A DNA stretch of 64,000 bases from Uliginosibacterium flavum. Its GTDB lineage: Bacteria; Pseudomonadota; Gammaproteobacteria; Burkholderiales; Rhodocyclaceae. Where the stretch lies: positions 140,043-204,042 of the forward strand of contig NZ_JBEWZI010000007.1 of assembly GCF_040566545.1 (NCBI RefSeq), written 5' to 3'. The position numbers and the translations under genes were made by a program. Every line of letters begins with the position of its first letter. Position 1 is the first letter of the stretch. Below, one piece after another: positions 62,434 through 64,000 of this stretch. The notes under the pieces were generated by a model, which did no database searches, had not been told where the DNA came from, and saw nothing but the letters and a program-made list of their open reading frames with translations.

Positions 62434-63554
62434 ATTGATTTCATCAATTCAACCCAGCGATGGACGTGCTTGTAATGAGCACCTAATTCGTGAAGCGCGT
62501 CATGCACAACCCGGAGTAGTGCTGCACGCTGCTCCGGGGATAGGAGCAGCAAAACCGTTTTGAAGAAGGATATTGATTCGGTTATATTGACATCAATTCC
62601 TCGAGTAAACTCGTGCGCGGCCCTTTTCATGATCTCATCACGCTCCTGCAACAATGGAGAAGCCTGTACCAAAAAGACCAAGTTTTTAACGTCAGTTATT
62701 CGCGCCTTCATTATCGAACTTTCAACATCACTTAAGGTTAATGTTCGATCTTTTACTTCAATCGCAAAATTTACCTTCCCATCGGCTATTCGCTCAACGT
62801 CTCCGGCACGGGAACCGGACGCATCCGCGGAGTTCGTTGAGTATGAGCGAACCTCCCCGAAACTAGGGAACGCCTCCGCAAATGCTTTAAAGACTGAGTA
62901 ACATACAACCTGAAGGCGTACGCCATTTGAGCGCTCACTTAAAAACTCTTCAAGAACTTTAGTTACATCCTCAAGACTGGCCCGAGACGGGCCTACGTAA
63001 TCTCGTTTATTTGTTTCGAGTGCGACTCTTGTTTCAATAAGAATCAAACGTAAAAACCGCAAGGCTTCTTCTTGCCCACCACTTTCCACGTGAGAAATTA
63101 TTTTAAACAGTGAGTCGTAAAGTGCTCGATTCCCTGCTTTGCTTGCCATTTCTTCACCGAAATTTTTATAGCGCGCAGGGTTATTTACATAAGGATCTGG
63201 ATTTGTCCCTGGGAACGGTTTTCCTACAGACGAATTCCAAGGGACAACAACATTTCTAACAAGCATGCGTACGTCCCTAGCGCCAGGAAGCAACGAGCTG
63301 TCCTGTAAGCACAGCGTATTGATTGACCCATCAGCCGCTTTCGCCAAGACTTGGCCTAGCAATACATATGGGTAGGTGCTGCCGCCTTTAGTAATGATGG
63401 TCTCGAGCGCGCCCCCCCATTCTTCGTCTCGAAGCGGTTCCGCCAAAGGCTCGGCAAGAACTTTGTCCCACTCTTGCTCAAGCAGTGATTTACTCGCTTG
63501 GTGCAGAGGTTGAAGCACTTTTGTTCGGGGAGCGGTCGCCATAGTTTTGCTCAT
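62430..63554 (-). CDS. Putative type II restriction endonuclease (PD-(D/E)XK)
   Basis: 374 residues. NFAIEVKDRTL with an upstream acidic GDVERIADGK is the PD-(D/E)XK nuclease core (about residues 255-275). RDVRMLVRNVVVPWNSS and TNPDPYVNNPARYKNFG recall the SacI-type family, but that is from memory. The ATG at 63554 has GAGG ten bases upstream; longer frames to 63728 are rejected. It is paired tail-to-tail with the methyltransferase. Low GC like its partner. Confidence 0.75.
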   Translation of the reverse strand: MSKTMATAPRTKVLQPLHQASKSLLEQEWDKVLAEPLAEPLRDEEWGGALETIITKGGSTYPYVLLGQVLAKAADGSINTLCLQDSSLLPGARDVRMLVRNVVVPWNSSVGKPFPGTNPDPYVNNPARYKNFGEEMASKAGNRALYDSLFKIISHVESGGQEEALRFLRLILIETRVALETNKRDYVGPSRASLEDVTKVLEEFLSERSNGVRLQVVCYSVFKAFAEAFPSFGEVRSYSTNSADASGSRAGDVERIADGKVNFAIEVKDRTLTLSDVESSIMKARITDVKNLVFLVQASPLLQERDEIMKRAAHEFTRGIDVNITESISFFKTVLLLLSPEQRAALLRVVHDALHELGAHYKHVHRWVELMKSI

Positions 63555-64000
63555 AGAAATAGATCCTCGAAGTCTAACAGACGCAGCAGTCATGCTTCGC
63601 GCGAACGTTTCTTGAGAGTTCATATGCGTAATGTGCCCTCTGTACTTCGCCCCTTGCTTCATACCGTCGCCGCCCCCACGATAAACGAATGAGAGCAGAC
63701 CTTGTGTGGATGCGGAGTGACCGAACAAGGGATTTTCGCAAATGCGAAATTCCCTCTATACGCAATTCGCCAAGGCTATCGGAAACGCATTTTTCGATTG
63801 CTTGAGAGTTCATATGCGTAAATAGAGGCCTTTGCTGTTTGCTTTCTAGAACCGCCCGCTCTCGCACAAGCCGGTCTTCCGTCAAGGCCGCCGCAGGCGC
63901 CCGTCAGGGCTTGGCCTTGACGGCGGACCCAACCGTATCATCGCTGCATGGGCTGCGGGCGGCCTTATTGCCCCGCAGCCCATGCAGACCACGCATCGGT
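63555..64000. other. Repeat- and hairpin-rich end of the window
   Basis: No gene supported. It contains a 20-base direct repeat TTGAGAGTTCATATGCGTAA at 63612-63631 and 63802-63821. The near-palindrome TTTCGCAAATGCGAAA lies at 63734-63749. Two perfect hairpins follow: CCGTCAAGGCC (63879-63889) / GGCCTTGACGG (63913-63923), and TGCATGGGCTGCGGG (63945-63959) / CCCGCAGCCCATGCA (63972-63986). The GC jumps at about 63850, so this may be the edge of the element. Confidence 0.6.

Noticed and set aside
63574..63885. 103-residue minus-strand frame upstream of the nuclease
   Set aside because: It runs through a direct repeat and a palindrome and has no recognisable domain or ribosome-binding site.

Overview
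The window comes from a betaproteobacterial chromosome with a GC-rich core (roughly 60% by eye). The lineage is inferred from gene content and order: a cysTWA-cysB sulfate locus, a classical glycogen locus, the series lolB-ispE-tRNA-Gln-prs-rplY-pth-ychF, and typical betaproteobacterial codon use. I cannot name the genus. The flag '19-bp synthetic Tn5 mosaic end inside glgA' shows the sequence is an Illumina/Nextera assembly with at least one local assembly error.

Layout. (1) 1-7198: the 3' end of a sulfate-binding protein gene, a ProQ/FinO RNA chaperone, a frameshifted DHFR/RibD-like reductase, a cupin, a class II glutamine amidotransferase, then a tight cysT-cysW-cysA-cysB operon for sulfate uptake and its regulation. 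(2) 7294-18696: glycogen metabolism. glgC-glgA are on the minus strand. glgP is on the plus strand, followed by glgB, glgX and malQ. Together they make ADP-glucose, polymerise and branch it, then phosphorolyse, debranch and recycle the maltodextrins. (3) 18.7-28.92 kb: a lower-GC, decayed island between malQ and the 3' end of glmS. It holds a HAD protein, an SDR / quinone oxidoreductase / SDR / LysR module, remnants of a metal P-type ATPase, a type III PKS, a receiver protein and a TnsB-type transposase, and a 5'-truncated ATPase. Its glmS-proximal border carries tandem 20-bp repeats that resemble Tn7 TnsB sites, so I read it as the remnant of a Tn7-like insertion at attTn7. (4) 28.9-31.3 kb: glmS. 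(5) 31.28-32.64 kb: what looks like a single integron cassette, with an attI-like site, one unknown ORF and an attC-like hairpin. (6) 32.7-41.8 kb: small metabolic genes, three tandem paralogues of an unrecognised family, a B12-binding radical SAM protein, rsmD, coaD and a ferredoxin. (7) 42-51.6 kb: a dynamin-like GTPase, mutM, and the outer-membrane / isoprenoid / PRPP / translation housekeeping run ending at ychF.

(8) 51.76-61 kb: an integrated filamentous phage (inovirus) with a tyrosine integrase, divergent repressor/excisionase control, an HUH replication initiator, a putative ssDNA-binding protein, the coat cluster, Zot and its own secretin. It is followed directly by an XRE regulator, a C5-cytosine methyltransferase and a convergent PD-(D/E)XK nuclease, so the element appears to carry, or abut, a type II restriction-modification cassette. 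The right attachment site was not found.

At least seven intergenic copies of a palindromic element built on GCCTGAAGAGC...GCTCTTCAGGC are scattered through the core, mostly just downstream of stop codons. They are a REP-like dispersed family that may double as terminators.
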